The position numbers were made by a program, and so were the translations under genes. 64,000 nucleotides of DNA. It comes from Klebsormidium nitens. Lineage: Eukaryota; Streptophyta; Klebsormidiophyceae; Klebsormidiales; Klebsormidiaceae. The notes under the pieces are model-generated. The model searched no databases. It had not been told where the DNA came from and saw nothing but the letters and a program-made list of their open reading frames with translations. The stretch lies in NCBI GenBank assembly GCA_000708835.1, contig DF237219.1, forward strand, positions 46,034 through 110,033. Reading direction: 5' to 3'. Numbering within the stretch: the first letter of the stretch is position 1; the number at the start of each line of letters is the position of its first letter. This document shows, piece after piece, positions 23,718-36,151 of this stretch.

Positions 23718-26700
23718 ATGGCGACAAGCCGGCTTGCCTCTTTGGTTGGTGCAGGTGGAGCCAGCTTTGTCGTCCAATGCTGCGAGGTTGACCCCTCAGT
23801 TAGCCCTTTGTGCTCCTGCCCCCTCGCCTCACCACTGCTCGCTGCCCGGAGGGTGTCGCATTCGCAAGCGACCAGCCGGACATCGCCACCCCAATGCATC
23901 ACGACGGGGAAAGTAGAGCATTCACGCGCAAGCACGAGGCGAAGAGCAGTGCGCAGGCCGGTGGTAACCTGTGCTGTTCCTGGCACCAGCCCGCCTCCAT
24001 ACGTAGAGAGTCCTCCCTTCACGGAAGATGCACTGGACCGGGCTGCTGCGCTGGCGCAGGCCACGCTGAGGGAAATGCTCAGCTATGTGAGTGTCACGGA
24101 CCTTTGCGTCACTATAGGGATTCTGACCTATGCCACTCTTTTCTTTCCCCGGCAAACACTCTCATTCATAATCAGGAGAATCCAAGTCCAATATCGTTTT
24201 GACTGACCTTGCAACATCAGTGGCATAGTATGCCCCCAATATCCTCGCTGGAATTTACGGTCAACTGTGCTAGGCCACATCGGCCGAACTTCAGAGAGTG
24301 CTATGAAAACATTGCGGAGCCCCTCGCACTTTGCTCTAATGATGAAGTATGCAAGTACCTTGGAGTGAGGAGAATGGAGCTTAGTGGTTCCAGGAGGCAG
24401 AGGGGGACTAAACAGCAACTGCCATCGTGGTATTACCATTAATGTGCGAATCGAGTGAGAAAGAGCTGGCCCGGCCTGAGGCGTCCCTCATGGGTGGTGT
24501 GAGTGCAGTTGGAGGATCTCGGCAACACGGGCGGCCTGGAGGAGCTGACGGTACAGCTGGCGGCCAACGCGGCCATCAGCAAGCGCATCGACAAGCTGGA
24601 CGGGGCATTCATGCTGGCCATTGACACCATGCTCATGCAGGCAGAGAGGAACAATGATCCCCAGGTGGGTAAAAGGCAGCGGGGCAGGCTCAGGGACAGG
24701 GCAAGGCGACCTGTATGGTTCGGCAGAGCGGGAAGACCGAAAGCATCTCCAACAAACTGACCAATGAACAGTTGATACATTGGCCTGCGCCAATCATACT
24801 TTCCTAGCGATTCAAACGCAAGCTCAGTGGTAAGCATATGGACCATGTTGGATGGTCATCTGTGGCCTCTCTGTCCCACTCACACCGTTTTGTCGGTGGT
24901 TGTGCAGTCGGTGGCCATTCTCCTGATTGTGAAGCAGGAGGTCCTGGCAGCGCTGGCCAAGAGCTTCCCGCCCAATGTGAGCGGATCATTCAAATGATGC
25001 TTAGGTGACCGATGCCTTTAAAGGCAGTGCGGCTGGACAGAACAAAGACAAATTCCTTAGAAGAGCCGATTCTCGTTTGCAGCTGTTAGCCTGCTGAAGC
25101 TGTGCCATGGTTTTCTCAAACCACCAGAAAGAGATAGTCGTTATTGTCTTGGAATTTACTTCGGCTATTCGTGAGTATCTGAGAGACGGACTCCACAAGC
25201 CGTTCGTGGCAAGCCATTGTAGTGCTGCTCACACTCTCCCCCTTCTCTGTGTCCTTGTGGTGTGCAGGTGCAGGTGTTGGAGCTGCTGACGAGGGTGCCC
25301 CTCAAGGAGGTGCGCAAGGACCTCATCTGCCTGGCCGCGGCTGGAGGGGGCCAATACACCGGGGGGGAGTACGAGACACGGGAGGACAAGCTGCTGGTGC
25401 CCGCAGCAAGGATTGAAAACGTGCTGCGGCAAACGGACGACATGGTCTACGTGAGTTAATGGCGCTGCTGGCTGAAGACGTTGTGTGTGCCGCCATTCGC
25501 TGGTAGATTGAGCCATAGAGGTTCGAAGCCCTGTTCGTTTGACTGCTGTGTCTTTTAGACTGGCAAGACGTTGGGTCGATAACCTGTAAGTTCACAGTGC
25601 ATTTAATCGGACGCGGTCATGGCATACCTATTCAGCCATCTCACATCGAGAAACAGTCCGAGCCCGGGAGGCTGTCACCACGATAGGGAAGGCGGTTTGA
25701 GAGCAATCACGTGGACTCCTCCCCTCGGAACACCTGAAGCGTTCAAAGCCTGCGCTGATGAAGTTCTATGGTCTCCCATGATCCTCGTTTGTGATCGGGC
25801 TGTCCATAACCGTATGCTGTGAGCGTTTGCGCGCAGGACATGGAGGAGCGCGCGCAGGTGGCGGATCGGCGGCTGCTGGCGCGGCTGGTGCTTATCCGGG
25901 AGGAGCTGCGCGCCATGATGGCAGGGGGGATCCACGACCCGCGCGCCAACACGCGCGTGCTCGGGAATCTGCCGCAGAAAGAGGTGCAGGCCCGCGCAGC
26001 CGTGTTTATGAGAAGCCGCCGTTCTGACGGAGCTCGAAGCTGAAAATACGAGTGTTGAGTTTTCGATTTGGACTGCGTGTTCCCTCTCGATTCAAGCGTC
26101 TTTGCCCCGTGGTGATAGAACTATGCCACAGGGACAACGATGCAGGGAAGGACCAACCTTTCGATGTCCGGAGATCATTGAGTTCTGCCGAAGTATTTAG
26201 TCAAGTGTACGAAGATCTTCCGTGCAGTGGCTTCTATTCGACAGGTTTCGCTAATGCCTCACACATAGCTCACAAGCTCTGGCTTCGCCTCCCCCAGGTA
26301 GAGTTTCTGAGTGCGTTGGCGGCGATGCGGCCCGGGGAGCAGATGTCGGCGCGCATCGCCAAGGTGCTGGCGGGGCAGGACGAGGGCGCGGACAAGGTGA
26401 CCAAGTTTGTCCCGCAGGCGGAGCGCGCCGCGGCCGAGTACGACATCGACGAGGTGCGCACGCGGGGGCTGGACGACGAGGAGCTGGCGGAGGAGGACCA
26501 CGCGCTGCGCATGCGCATTGCGGGGGAGTCGGGGGAGACGCGCGACGGGCAAGTGACGACCACGCTGCCGGTGCGGCCGGGGCAGCTGCTGGAGACGCTA
26601 ACCAAGCTGACGGGGAGCGCGCTGAGCGGGTATACGGCAGGGGGCGACGCGGGGCTGCTCATGCAGATGCGCCATGTGAGGGGAGGCCCGCACAGGCCGC

Positions 26701-27200
26701 GTGACTCCGTCCCAACAGAACCACGAGCCTACCGGCTTGTATGGCTCATGGTCTAAATTGTCGGTCGTTTCAATGACTTTCCTGTGAGCTTGGGCTTGTT
26801 CGAGAAACCAATTCTGGAGCTTCTGCCGTGCGTTGGTGGCTCTGCTTTTGCAATACAACGGTGTCGACTGCCTATATTCCAAGCCCCTGTCACGAAGCTG
26901 ACAGAAGTGCCAGACATGCTTCACTTGCGCGATGAAGAAGAAAGACCCGTCGGGTGTGCTGCAACGCCAGCTTTAAGCCCGTGCATTGGCGCGTATGGCG
27001 GGCTGCTGCGAGGATTCCTGGTTTAAAGGAGTGCCCTCTGGTTTGCTGTGGATCCCTTTGCGGGCAGCCTGGAGCAGCGGAGACACTTGAATGCGAGAGA
27101 CCTTGTTGTTGCATTGCAGGTGCGGAAGGTGTGCTTGGAAGAGCTGGAGGATCTGGCAGGCTGGGGGAAGTTCGAAGATGCAAGCGAGTATCGGCCATGA
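23718..27200 (+). CDS. Uncharacterised probable plastid protein, 7 exons
   Basis: Function not recognised. Exons 23718-24086, 24509-24664, 24908-24976, 25268-25450, 25837-25983, 26298-26675 and 27120-27200 give 460 residues; every intron is phase 0. The N-terminus looks like a chloroplast transit peptide: MATSRLASLVGAGG, then Ser/Arg-rich sequence, then RRPVVTCAVPG with a plausible cleavage near VTC|AV (about residue 75). The mature part is helical and charged: LEDLGNTGGLEELTVQLAAN, KRIDKLDGAFMLAIDTMLMQ, EVLAALAKSFPPN, RVPLKEVRKDLICLAAAGGG, DRRLLARLVLIREELRAMM, PGEQMSARIAKVLAGQ and RPGQLLETLTKLTGSALSG. It ends LEELEDLAGWGKFEDASEYRP. No membrane segment or known catalytic motif is visible. Exons are much more GC-rich than introns. 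Alternative upstream ATGs exist, but 23718 gives the best targeting peptide. Confidence 0.75.
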
Positions 27201-28480
27201 TAATCTCGGCTTGACACTCGGCGGCGAACGGGCGATATAACGGGGCGAATCAAGAAGGGGACCAATATCGAGGATTGGGGCGCGGTTGAGCGGTCTTTTG
27301 AAATGTTCTATTTGACCTACAAGACCATTTGCGATATCTGGCATAGTGAAAGATACATTTCAGAAGCTGAATCCTATAGAAAATTTCGAAAGCGTTCTAA
27401 AGAAGCCGTCGACGATATCCGCTCGAAGCGGCATGAGAGTAGTAAGATGGCAAGGAAAAGGATGAGCCTAGAGTTTGGAAAGCTCATAGAATACTTGAAA
27501 GATGGAAACTCAACTCTCAGGATTCCAAGGCTCAGAGGGAATCGCTGCGGCTAAGCTGTATGTCAGGACTAGACCGCATTAGATCTTGACAAAGATAAAT
27601 CCTCTTTTACGATGGTAAATGATTGACGGTTGCATGGTGTGCCTTGTTGCAGTCATTGACGTACGCGATTGACTTCTTTCCAGTCTATGTTGACCTGTAT
27701 CAGAATTCAAACCGTGCAATTATACTCTATTGCAGCCTTGAACACTCTTATATCGGATGGTTTCACGTTCACACTGCATGAGAGTGTATATATACCAGAG
27801 TTCGAGACGTGCAAGTAATTGACGGCCTGACAACTGCTGCACCTGGAGCTGCTGTTGGCGGCCGGTCGCGATCTGCAATTGTCGCCGTGCTGCAATCGAG
27901 ATCGAATTGCAGATCGAGACCAACTACAGTAGCTTGTCAGATCAACTTCGCCGCGTGCACAAACGCGAAGCTGTAATGTTTTACTTATCCTTGTCTCCCC
28001 GCGTATACTTTGCACACGCGCAGACCCCTCTCGCGACAAATTGAGTCACGCAATGCCAGATTCTGCTCTGAGCAACACAGCTCGCTCAGCAGATCCATGT
28101 GCATGAAGGCTCCATTTCCTTGTCAGAAATGAGAGGGAACAAGTAACCGTGACCGTTTTCCTGGACATCTGCTGACATATGTTTGCACTTCTTGACACGG
28201 AATCATGCCTGAAGGTTTAGCCCAAACAGTGAATCGCTCTACCCCATGAAACCAGCTCCTCGATAATGACGTGCCAAACAATGTCTTGCGTTGCAAAAGA
28301 ATCGTCCAACGTGCGGCGAAACGCAAATCGTTCACACAATCAGCACTAAGATAATAGAACGTACACCTGAAGTTTTCCCCACGTAGATTTACTCAAGCTC
28401 CTTTTCTAAAAGAGAGCCGCTTCAACACGCCTGGTGTCAGTACGCAGAATCGCCCACACCGCTGGCGCTGCCGCGCTCGT
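27201..28480. other. Convergent spacer
   Basis: AT-rich sequence between two converging genes. The longest frame (27303-27554, + strand, Lys/Arg/Ser-rich) matches nothing I know. No RNA gene or repeat stands out. Confidence 0.45.
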
Positions 28481-31400
28481 CTACCGCCGCGCCTCGAGCA
28501 GGACGAGCGTGAAGAAGACGACGACGGTGCCGAGGCCCTTGATCAGGATGACGCGCCGCGTGTCGGCGTCGCGGAAGGTGAAGCGCTCCGTATCCGCCAG
28601 GTTGATGAACGACGGCGCGAGCGTGTTCACACCCAGCACGACGAGCCAGCTCATGCTGACGCGCAGCACGGTGGACTCGAAGAAGACGGACGTCAGGTTG
28701 TACTTGATGGACAGCCAGAAGAACACCGCGATGCGCGCGTTCGCCAGCGCGCGCTGCACGACCACCAACGCGAGCGCCTCCCCGCGCGCCGCGCAGCACT
28801 GCGCCACCGCCTGGCGCGCGGCTTGCGCGAGCGTCTGCTCCTGGTCGTGCATGTCGGGGAGGAACACCTGGCGGTACCCGGCGGGCAGCCAGTCGCACAC
28901 CCACAGGAACGCGCCCATGTACAGCGGGAGCAACACCTGGCGTGGGAGCAGGACCCGCCGTCAGCAGGGGAAGGACGAAGAATGACAGGAAAGCCCCCGA
29001 CCCGGCCCATGATTTTCTCGACTCATTCACGAGAGAAGTTATGAAGCAGGAGAAAAGTTGAAAAGAACCGACTCAAAGTCCCCGATGAAGGAAAAGCCAA
29101 CAGCCAGCGGGAGTGGCAAAGACGAAAGGAATCACAAGAGAAGGAGAGCCGTTATGGGGTGTCGAAGTTGCAGGCAGCTCCACCATGTTCCAAGTCAATA
29201 CTGAACAGGCTTCAGGCGAGCTTATTGATCCAAAAATGCGGTTTGAAGACGACTCAGCTCACAGCAGAGGTCTTTGCTTCCTATGTTTCTTACAATGCAA
29301 GTAAGCGGCTGCAAACGAACTCTCAGCAACATCCGACCGTCAGACCTCAATGTCTTTCCGATGTAGACGTTAGCCAAGCCAAGCGTCATATTGACGCCTT
29401 CCACAACCACTGCTATCTTCAGGATAGCATTCCTGAAACTCGATGACCATGCAAGTGACGGCATAGCATTCTGGAAGAGCTAATGACGGCCCGAACGGCC
29501 TTCGCCCCACCTGGTCGAGCGCGGTGAAGCCGAACTCGTTGACGCGGCAGCGGTCGTTGACCAGCTTCTGCACGATCACCCACACCGCCATGCTCGTCAC
29601 CAGCACCCCGAAGATGCCCCCCAGCAGCAGGAACCCCACCAGGCTGCGCCCCGCGCCGTCGCCCTTGCCGGCCGCCCCCAGCAGGCCCGCCGCCTCGTCG
29701 TCGCCGTGCGCGCGCAGCACGTGCTTCTCCACCTCCTCCGCCTCCACGGCCACGTACCCCGCCTTTTCTTTCCCCCCCCCCAGCCCCCACCCCTGCCCCG
29801 CGTTCTCGTGGAAGTGCTCCGACACCGGGAAGTCGTCCTCCACCGTCGCCGTACCCACCACCGCGGCCGCGCCGAGCGGCCGCGCAGCCCTCCCCGCGCG
29901 CGCGTCGTCCTCTAGCGCGTCGTCGTCGTCCACGGTGGCCAGCTCGACGTGCTGGTGCGGCGCGGGCGCGCGCTTCTTTTCGTAGAGGCACAGGTACGTG
30001 CCGGCCGCGCCGACGAGCATGACGTAGGCGGGGATGGGCGCCTCCAAGTAGCCGAAGACGCGCGCGAGCGGCACGATGAGGAACGTGGCGAAGAAGGACG
30101 CGAGCGGCTTGAACAAGATGCCCAGCGGGTGCAGGTGCAGCACCACCTCGCACACGTCTGCGGCGCGAATTGAAAGAAGAAGGCGCATCAGCGCGGCGTG
30201 TGAGAAGACTTCTGAGAGCTTTTTGAGTCTCTTGTAAACGGCTGCTTGTAAGTAAGAAGAAATGAAGGGCGCAGAAGGCCAAGGGCCAAGGAAAAGCAGA
30301 AGCAACGACTCCCCAAAGTCATGGCAGGAAGTGTTCTAATGAAGTGCCAGAAAGTGTTCTAATGAAAGTGCACAGAAAGTAAAATCCTTCTCTATACCCA
30401 ACGGGCGTGCTTATGAAGAGCGAGTTTACGTTGATTGTCTGTTCTAGAGCGCTTGATTGAGCCTCACGGTAGAGGATGGCGAGCAGTCCCAGCAGCAGCA
30501 GCAGCGGGTGCGCGCCGATGGCCCACCCGATGGTGGACGGCCCCTGCGCGGGGCAGGCCACCGGGGAGCACTGCTCGGGGCGGGCGATGCAGAAGGCCTC
30601 GTCCTTGCCCGGCACGCCGGCCAGCACCTCCCGGTAGCACTGCACCGGGCGGCCGCGCACCACGATGGCGCCCGTCTGGCGCGGGAACAGCAGCTCGCCA
30701 ATACCGCCCAGGACCAGGACTAGTAGCGCGGACACCAGCATGCTCACCAGGATCATGCTGCGGGCAGGGCGGGACGGCACAGTCAGGAGCGTTGCGGGAG
30801 TTGGCCAGGAGTCTGTCATGCTGCTTTGATGAGTCGGTGCAATCTAGGCCGTGCAGACAGATATCGGACGCTCAAATTTTCAACCAAGCTATGTCAGAAT
30901 CATGAGAAGTGCTTTCGATCATAATCGAGTCGCGGGACAATTCGTATCTCTGACAAAAAGCTTCCACAGATATCTGAAAAGCAAGGTACCGTTTTTTCAA
31001 GGCTTGCCAAAGGTGCCAAGAGGTTGGAAGTATGAGTACCGAGAAGGGACCGAGAACCAAAGGGCACAATGAGCGCAGGGAGAAGAGGACCGAAAGGAAG
31101 AAGGAGGTATAGAATCACGGTCACGTTTATGTGCAATCCTAGACGCCGCACCGGTCGGGCTCACCGGCGGGTCGACTTGAAGTGGTGCCGCGTGGCCCGC
31201 TGTCCGAGCAGGTCCCCCCCGACGCTCCCCAGGCACAGCAGCGCGATGATCCACAGCGGCGGCTCGCGCGACGGCTTCCGCACTTCCCCCGCAGCCGCGG
31301 CCGCTCGCTCGCCCGCCGCGGCCGCTAGCTTGCTCGGCGTGGCCGGGTACTGCACCATGTCCACCGTCCAGAGGGCGACCTGGAAGGTGGATCCATCGGT

Positions 31401-34400
31401 GGCCAGCGCGCCGTCCACCAGCGCGCGCACGTCGGCGCGCAGCGGCTTCTTGAGCGTCCCGTTGCACATCACGCCGTCGCCGCGCTGCCGCGCCAGCACC
31501 GCCTGCGCGCGCGCGCGCCGCTCGGCGTTCTGCCCGGCCACGAATCCTCCGGGGATTGCGGGCTCGTCGTCGGGGAGTGCCTGGTAGAGCACCCCGATGA
31601 CGGGAATGGTGACGTTGGTGAGGCGGTGGGACGGCAGCTGCGGGTCCTTGCGGCAGCGCTGCGTGTAGTTCTGGAGGGAGTCCGGGATGCACTCCACGAA
31701 GTGGCCCGCCGGGTGCTGGTCCACGCAAAACACCGGGTGGTCCAACTCCTGCATCGGCAGATACGCCGGTAAAAAGGACAGGTGAGGGTCAGCTTAAAGG
31801 GAAAGCGGAAGAGGCTGCCATCCAGAAGCCGAGAGAGCATACAAAGAAGAGGACTGTAGGACGTTCAGTCTCGTCATTCAGAATGGGTACACGGGTCTGT
31901 CATTCGCTCAAAAGACGGGAAGATTTCTCTTCCTTGCAATCCCTGGATTGAAAGGAAACCACCTACATGATCGGATTTTCGAACAACGACAAGGCTGGCG
32001 TTCTTTGAACAATAAAGATCAAGAATCCTGGAAACCAGATTGGAACTCGAAATGAAACTCGCTCAAACGATACTTCTCCGCCAATTAGTCGGCACTGAAA
32101 CCTTCACACGCTGTGCCGTTGCGAGTCAGAATTGACAGGATCGCACCCACACCCGTCTTGGCGGTGAGCGCATTTACGAATCTGGACTCAGCGTCTACGT
32201 TATATAACCTTCCACGTCAGCGGCGGGCAGACTGCGGGGCACCGGCGGCTGACCTGCGTGCCGAGGAGGAGCACGAAGTCCTCCCCGTCGTGGTGCGCCT
32301 TGACGAAGGCCCACTCGACGCCCTTGAACTGGTCCTCGTCCTCCGACCGGATGTTCCACGTCAACACCAAGTAGCCCTCGATCGCGTCCGGGAACTGCGG
32401 GGCAAGGTAGGCGGCGGGGTGCAGAGCAAGCAACGGGCAAGCGGCAAGAGAAATACTTTTGCGTTTAAGGATTTCAAGGAAGGCTCCGACTCGAACGCCT
32501 TGTTTGGGATCGATTGCAAGATTTCAGAGCTACAGATTCTTCCGAGCAAAGTGCCCATGTCAGCGTTGACTAGTAGGACTTTTCTGCGGTAGCAGACTGA
32601 CTGACCTGCACTGTTTCTCCACAAAAAGTAGCAGGTTTCTTCGAAGTAGCTGTAACTGACGCACGTTGCCAGATCCTTAGAAACGCGGATCAGGGAAAAT
32701 CAAACGGAGGACTTCGTTTACATGAAAGGATTATTATCGTCGCAACGAACCGTTTCGATCTGAAACAGTCAAAGATAAAATTGTTGCCCAAAAGTCGATG
32801 TGGGACCGCAGTTTCAGAACGTCACCTACAAGGCAACGCATTGCCTCCGAAGACTGCAGTGTCCTAATGTCGCGAAGTCTAGTTGTTTGGAACAAGAGCA
32901 CCCATCCTTCTAGCAGCCCTCATCAGTTTTGCATAAGAAGCTGGACAGGACGGAACCAAGACAAGGATTTCGAAAGTCGCAGAGGTCGAAAGGGAGCGAT
33001 TCAAGGTAGCCTGGCGGCTCCGCGTCGTACCCGGTACCCGGGTGTGAGGATCTCGCTGTAGTCGTGGGAGTGGGGGCAGAAGCGGTCCTGGTAGAAGTTG
33101 AGGTCCAGCCCGCGCTTCCTGCACCGCACCACGGCAGCACGGCAGCCACTCAGAGGCGCGAGCACAGCTGGGCCGCCGGCTTTTCTCCGGCGCGATCTTT
33201 TTCCGAACGCCCGGCCGTTCGGTATGCCTTTCAATAAGATTGTCTTCCTTCCTTTGTTTACTTCTCCCAGCATCTCAAGAAGAAACAGCCAGAGTAACGA
33301 AGAGCCGTTTCCGTAGAGTCAGTTGGGAGTGCAAACAGTGGAGGGGGAGGGCTGACCGGTGGTCGGGCGCCAGAACAACGACATCCGGCCCGTATACCTC
33401 GTTGGTGAGGCCCTGGGAGGACGACGAGTACTGCACAACAGCGACCAGAGACGGCGTCAGTGTGGCACACATGATAGGAGCACCGCCCGTCACTCAGAGC
33501 TGCGGCAATGCAGATACGGTAAGCATTCAAAGGATCGTGAGTGCTCCAGATTTGAATAGAAGGAAGGCTGAGCATAACGCTGATGACTGCTTGCATTGGC
33601 CCTTCAAGCATTATACCAGCGACCTGTTCAATGTCTTTGGTCAAGTTCTGGCGCCCCCCTGAACAGACCATCTTTGGTGCACGAGACCGCCGTTGCGGCG
33701 CGCGGGGCTGACCAGGCAGTCGTAGGGGTCCTCCCCCAGGTCGTTGCCCACCCCGAGCAGGTACGTCTGGTCCAGTGCCTCGCGGCCCAGCCGCGCGAAG
33801 CGGTGGTCCAGCAGCAGCCGCGCGCGACACACCGCGGCCGCCTCGCTCAACCCCGCGCCAACCTCCGCCAGCCCCGAGTCCGCAATCGCGGGAACAATGT
33901 CGCGCACCAGCTCCTTGAAGTACTGCACCGCGAGCAGGAACCCTTTCAGTCCGCGCTTTCTTCCGACGGGGACCTAGAGCGAGGGCTTCGTGAAGCGGGC
34001 CTTCTCTTGCGGAGCGTTTGGGGCAGCCTCTCGTTCATGGCAAAGCAGCAAGGAGAGAGGGTCGTGAGCATGGACTCCAAGATCTCGCCTTATAACACCG
34101 GCGCATTGTTCGCACCCCTGACCTCATTACCTGCAAACAGTATATCTCATTGTCTGATTCGATTCCAAGATTGCGAGTACTCTGCTCACATTTTCATTCG
34201 GGCAACACCTTTGTGGCGCATATGTTGCAGCGCTTGCTCCTGGCCACAGCGCGTTTGCGAAGTGTCTAAGCCGGAGGGGCATCTAAGAAAGGGAAGTGAC
34301 CATAGTGAGCGAAGATCCGTAATGCTTCTGTGGTAGAGCTGGTGGCTCACCTTATATTGGGGCCAGGGCCCGTCCTCCGTGGTGGGCCAGTGCCCACGAT

Positions 34401-34973
34401 CCCTGGACGCGGCGAGAGGGGGTCAGATCGGCGTAATGGTCACAAGGAAAGGCAGCGCAACGGCGCTCAGCTGATCTGAGCCATCTCTGGAAGACTGGAA
34501 AAAAGATATCAGGGAGAAAATGATGATGTGCAGATCTCTATACCCTTAAGACATTCAGTGGGTGTGGAGAGCTGCCCCCACCAGGCGTAGACGAGGTAGG
34601 GCAGCGTGGCCGTCTGGTTGAGGAGGGCCATCTTGTAGACGGTGAAGAGCGCCGTCTCGTAGTACGCAAAGGGATCCCCCAGCATGGCGCGCACCGCCTG
34701 CGTCAGGTTCATGCCCCGGCTGTTCCACAGGTCCGTCCCCGCATACGTGCGCTGCCGCACCCCCCGCGGCAGCCCAGTAAAGTGGGGGGGGCCCTTTCGG
34801 GCTTCCAGCTCCTCCACCATGGGGCGGAAGGTGGCGACGCCGGTGGGGGGGTCCAGGCAGCCGGCGGGGGAGAAGGTGGGGCCGGCGGGGCCGCTGCAGG
34901 CAGGGCGGGGCAAAGTGCCGGCCAGGCACGCAGCCAGAAGGAGACACCGGAAGAGGGCCCCCCGCAAAGCCAT
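28481..34973 (-). CDS. Large polytopic membrane protein with secreted-type N-terminal domain, 10 exons
   Basis: Not recognised as a known family. Exons in transcription order are 34973-34582, 34402-34351, 33922-33683, 33430-33357, 33118-33031, 32394-32254, 31748-31165, 30757-30468, 30157-29511 and 28936-28481, totalling 987 residues. Residues 1-27 form a signal peptide (MALRGALFRCLLLAACLAG). A roughly 460-residue Cys-containing ectodomain follows, with N-glycosylation sequons (NLTQ, NQTA, NYTQ, NVTI, NGTL). About ten hydrophobic segments then occur, for example WIIALLCLGSVGGDLLG, ILVSMLVSALLVLVLGG, LLLLLGLLAIL, ILFKPLASFFATFLIVPLA, AYVMLVGAAGTYLCLYE, VGFLLLGGIFGVLVTSMAVW, YMGAFLWVCDWLPAGY, MSWLVVLGVNTLAP and GLGTVVVFFTLVLLEA. 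A long hydrophilic loop (DDDDALEDDARAG) lies between. The segment around 630-680 vaguely resembles the end of a drug/metabolite transporter. The ends of exons 1 and 3 were chosen for frame and could move slightly. Confidence 0.7.
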
Positions 34974-36151
34974 GGCAGATGCCGGCGCTGGGAATGCTGC
35001 GCCAAGTTCTGCCCCGCAAGTCAGATCAGGAGCAGAGAAGCGCCAAGATCTGAGGTTATGAGTCAGGCAAAGGAAGGAAATGCTGTCCGCCTCGAAGGTG
35101 CGTCAAGCACGGGCCTGCTGAGGGGTGAACTCTGCTTTCCTGTGCTTGGCAGGAGAAGCCTGCGTTGGGAGTTGCAGTTGCGCAGCCAGCTTCCCTTGCC
35201 GGTCGTTTACAGGAGGGCCATTCAGTCTGCATCAGCCACGACGTGTGCCCCAAATGCAGGGCACAGCTCACGGGATAAAGCTCGTGCTTCGTGTCTGCTC
35301 GAACTGCACGATTGAGAAGCTTCTGCATAGAAAGTAAAACAGCCTAGCGGGCATCTGCCGCTTTCCACACATGACGAATCAAGCATCTGAGACAGAAGGT
35401 ATCAAACAAATCAAATAGACGCTTCGAAGCAAACGGTTTTGCCGGAGGATATGACCTCGCACTTCACTCATAGATGTCCAGCTAATAGTCGGCGTCCTAC
35501 AATAGTAGCATATCACGATCCGGTCCACTTCAAGCATCAGCGGTGTCCTTTGTACGCGTTCGAAGTGTGCTGCTGAGACGGTCAGCCAGCACGGCTTAGG
35601 CCAGCTGGCGATCGGCCATCATTTGCACAGGCTTCGTATCCCCTTCTTCTTGGTTTACAAACCATCTGATAATAGTGGTCAATTCTGCTTCTAAGTTCAC
35701 AGTTTCCTAGGTTCGTATACTTCGCAAGTACTATTGGAGCACTTGTGGACATGTTGGACGGCATCGAGAAGTACGTCATTGGATGATAATTGATGCGGCT
35801 GTTGATAGAGCACCGTCGGCACTGTGCTCCAGCGGGGCCGCGGCGACCGCGCCCGGCCGCGCCGGCGGCCGCGGCTTGAGGGTCACGCGGCCGCGTCAAA
35901 CTCCTGCTGGGGACAAGCCTGTATTACTATGGGTATCTCGTGCAGAGCCTGAGAAATCAGATGTCTGACAATCTTAGCGCATGGTCGCTCAAAAAGCTTT
36001 GAGGACCCAGCAGACGTGGCCTTTCCATTGTTCGTTGCAGGGTATTAAGTGGTTTATAAGTTTGTGGTGTCTGTGTAGTTTGAGCTTGAGCTGTGGCATC
36101 TGAAGGCACCTGGTAAGCGGAGCACGGTGCGCTGCCGGGTTTGAAAGCAGC
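34974..36151. other. Divergent spacer with a short GC-extreme patch
   Basis: Upstream region of two outward-facing genes. Around 35820-35900 it has an isolated patch of almost pure G+C with overlapping CGCGGCCGC-type motifs, set in otherwise AT-rich DNA. No coding exon could be supported. Confidence 0.45.

Noticed and set aside
27303-27554. 83-codon Lys/Arg-rich frame after the plastid protein gene
   Set aside because: No family similarity, AT-rich and lies in the 3' spacer; no splice partner could be found.
29370-30305. Alternative frames over the large membrane-protein exon
   Set aside because: Only one frame gives hydrophobic helices and joins upstream and downstream exons in phase; the others are Arg/Ala-rich shadows.
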